6,330 bases of DNA, taken from assembly GCA_009712615.1 (NCBI GenBank), contig WASR01000305.1:1-6330 (forward strand), given 5' to 3'. The position numbers were made by a program, and so were the translations under genes. The notes beneath the pieces are model-generated. The model worked only from the letters and a program-made list of their open reading frames with translations, was not told where the DNA came from and did no database searches. How positions within the stretch are numbered: the stretch's first letter is position 1; each line of letters begins with the position of its first letter. Below, piece by piece: positions 5,259 to 6,330 of the stretch. This DNA is from Methanobacterium sp. (lineage in GTDB: Archaea; Methanobacteriota; Methanobacteria; Methanobacteriales; Methanobacteriaceae).

Positions 5259-6179
5259 CTATATGATCCTATTTTTCAGGTTTTGAAATTTAGATTTAAT
5301 TTGAGCATATTCCCTTTTATTAAAACTGCACTCCTTCATACATATTGTACATCCATGACATAAATCCTTAATAACACGTGTCATTGTTTCTCCTGTTTCT
5401 GAAGATTTATCTTCTACAAATGCATTTTCTGGGCAGTTATTTATACAGCGTTTACATTTCTCGCAGAAATTTGGAATCCAAGAATGATTATCACTCTCTT
5501 CAATTGGTAAATTGTTGATACTCGTAAATATTGCAGATATCCTTTGTCTTGGTCCAAATTCAGGTGTTATTAACATCCCATGTTTTCCCACGTGACCTAA
5601 ACCTGCATTTTGAGCTAACCAAGTGTATATAACAACCCCTCCCGCAGGGTGACTTGCATGGGATGCATATCCCCGTTCCCTTAGGAATTCTGCTAGTTGA
5701 TTGGTTTTTTTGCCATGGTCATCATAGGTTACTATGCCCATTTCTTGTGTTTGGGGACTCGGTGCCATATCAACAGAATTTTTATCCATTTCTGAGATTA
5801 GTATGATTGCATTGTCGAATAATATGGATTTATCTTTGAAAATTAATTCTTGAGGTACTTTAGAATAGCTCACTTTATCCATACCTATTGAATGAGCATA
5901 ATCCTCAAATTTACGGATGAATTCAGACTTTGCTGTGGATTTAGGATCAGAAGGATTGTGTTTCAATGTTTTGACTGTGTTCTCCATATTTTTTGCGATT
6001 GAAAGCTGTTTAGGGAGTGTTTTAAGGGTTATTTCTAATTTATCTGGCATTACTTTGTTAGGAGATGTTGGTGCTGCTTTGATACTGCCAATTTGATTAG
6101 TTATAGAATTTTCAAGTTTATTTATCTTGTTTAACCTGTAATCAGCATATTTAGTTTTTAATTCAGTAAAAATTGCCAT
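5259..6179 (-). CDS. QueG/reductive-dehalogenase-like protein with two [4Fe-4S] clusters
   Basis: The 306-aa protein has no signal peptide or membrane segment. Residues 1-80 are a Lys/Asn-rich segment that I do not recognise. Residues 85-225 resemble the cobalamin-binding, nitroreductase-like core shared by QueG and RdhA: FEDYAHSIGMDKVSY near 91-105, LRERGYASHASHPAG at 166-180, and LAQNAGLGHVGKHGMLITPE at 188-207, then FGPRQRIS. Cys239-242-245-249 (CX2CX2CX3CP) and Cys274-277-280-284 (CX2CX2CX3C, no Pro) each complete a [4Fe-4S] site. The double-cluster core is known from epoxyqueuosine reductase and dehalogenases. Archaea make archaeosine rather than queuosine in tRNA, so true QueG activity is unlikely, and without a Tat signal it is not a classical RdhA. 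A cytosolic redox role, perhaps with a corrinoid, is inference. GGAGG lies seven bases before the ATG at 6179-6177. The start overlaps the small upstream ORF by 22 bases, suggesting coupled translation. Confidence 0.82.
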   Translation of the reverse strand: MAIFTELKTKYADYRLNKINKLENSITNQIGSIKAAPTSPNKVMPDKLEITLKTLPKQLSIAKNMENTVKTLKHNPSDPKSTAKSEFIRKFEDYAHSIGMDKVSYSKVPQELIFKDKSILFDNAIILISEMDKNSVDMAPSPQTQEMGIVTYDDHGKKTNQLAEFLRERGYASHASHPAGGVVIYTWLAQNAGLGHVGKHGMLITPEFGPRQRISAIFTSINNLPIEESDNHSWIPNFCEKCKRCINNCPENAFVEDKSSETGETMTRVIKDLCHGCTICMKECSFNKREYAQIKSKFQNLKNRII

Positions 6180-6307
6180 TTAAAGTCCTCCAAGTAGTGT
6201 GTTTTTATTTTTTCAAATTTTTCCGGCATCATATCTGCTAAATGTTTAACATCATTGTAATAATCTTCTGATTTGCTCAAATTTAATAAATAGTGTGATA
6301 AATCCAT
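6158..6307 (-). CDS. Small hypothetical protein, 49 aa, overlapping the Fe-S protein gene
   Basis: This short ORF begins with ATG at 6307-6305, seven bases after a strong AAGGAG. It ends with TAA inside the first codons of the Fe-S protein gene, an overlap of 22 bases in a different frame. The protein begins MDLSHYLLNLSKSEDYY and ends EDFKWQFLLN. It is soluble, charged and probably mostly helical, without cysteines, membrane segment or signal. I recognise no family. The strong start signal and tight overlap suggest a real gene translated together with the next one, perhaps a partner or small regulatory subunit. It could instead be a leader ORF controlling translation of the Fe-S protein. The frame stays open to the right edge, so a longer form starting outside the window cannot be excluded, though the ribosome-binding site makes that less likely. 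Confidence 0.55.
   Translation of the reverse strand: MDLSHYLLNLSKSEDYYNDVKHLADMMPEKFEKIKTHYLEDFKWQFLLN
6187..6191 (-). promoter_or_regulatory. Ribosome-binding site of the Fe-S protein gene
   Basis: GGAGG (within TTGGAGGA) on the minus strand lies seven bases before the ATG at 6179-6177. It is inside the coding frame of the small upstream ORF, so ribosomes finishing that ORF pass over it. This fixes the start of the Fe-S protein and argues against a frameshift joining the two frames. Confidence 0.8.
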
Positions 6308-6314
6308 TTTAAAG

Positions 6315-6320
6315 CTCCTT
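6315..6320 (-). promoter_or_regulatory. Ribosome-binding site of the small ORF
   Basis: AAGGAG on the minus strand lies seven bases before the ATG at 6307-6305. Just upstream, at 6330-6325, the strand reads TAATAA. This may be the end of another gene beyond the window, which would make the small ORF part of a longer operon. Confidence 0.65.
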
Positions 6321-6330
6321 AGGTTTATTA

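Noticed and set aside
5259..6179. Calling the Fe-S protein epoxyqueuosine reductase (queG)
   Set aside because: The core is similar, but archaea lack queuosine in tRNA, and the N-terminal region and second cluster motif differ. A gene symbol would overstate the evidence.
6158..6307. The small ORF as a frameshifted N-terminus of the Fe-S protein
   Set aside because: The Fe-S gene has its own GGAGG and ATG at ideal spacing, and the small ORF has its own strong start signal, so two genes fit better than one broken gene.
1..6330. tRNA, rRNA, CRISPR array, insertion sequence or cobalamin riboswitch
   Set aside because: I saw no cloverleaf-like sequence, regularly spaced repeats, transposase frame or terminal inverted repeats, and no cobalamin-riboswitch-like conserved box upstream of cbiC.

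Overview
The window is AT-rich archaeal DNA, most likely from a methanogen of the order Methanobacteriales (Methanobacterium-like). The main evidence is a gene for methanogenesis marker protein 4 (MtxX family) and an archaeal-type cis-prenyl diphosphate synthase. Supporting signs are the Shine-Dalgarno sites (GGAG/GAGGT), TATA-like boxes about 45-55 bases before start codons, and T-rich termination tracts. This placement is by motif and recollection, not by a database search. Every supported gene lies on the minus strand, so transcription runs from the right edge (6330) to the left edge (1).

In order of transcription: a 49-codon small ORF (6307-6158) with a strong ribosome-binding site overlaps the start of a 306-aa cytosolic protein with a QueG/reductive-dehalogenase-like core and two [4Fe-4S] motifs (6179-5259). 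After a 265-base AT-rich gap come cbiC, cobalt-precorrin-8 methylmutase (4993-4328), a CatB-type hexapeptide acetyltransferase with a coiled-coil N-terminal extension (about 4135-3275), and hemL, glutamate-1-semialdehyde aminotransferase (3138-1876). Next are a small membrane-anchored transglutaminase-like protein (1726-1277), the mtxX/mmp4 gene (about 1158-463), and the 5' part of uppS (287 to beyond the left edge).

HemL makes 5-aminolevulinate, the precursor of all tetrapyrroles, including coenzyme F430 and cobalamin. CbiC acts late in corrin ring formation. Mmp4 is restricted to methanogens and has no settled function. The Fe-S protein belongs to a superfamily that often uses corrinoids. 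Tetrapyrrole and methanogenesis functions are therefore the common theme. UppS makes the polyprenyl carrier lipid for cell-envelope glycans, and the acetyltransferase and transglutaminase-like proteins could also act on the envelope. Most genes are separated by 100-265 bases with candidate promoters, and T-rich tracts follow hemL, the transglutaminase-like gene and mtxX, so much of the region looks like single-gene units. Only the small ORF and the Fe-S gene are clearly coupled.

For four genes (uppS, mtxX, hemL, acetyltransferase) the longest open frame starts too far upstream. Shine-Dalgarno sites inside those frames point to internal starts, two of them non-ATG. No tRNA, rRNA, CRISPR array or insertion sequence was seen. 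Nothing here is a clear undescribed system. The best leads are the small ORF/Fe-S pair, the compact transglutaminase-like protein and the coiled-coil acetyltransferase fusion.
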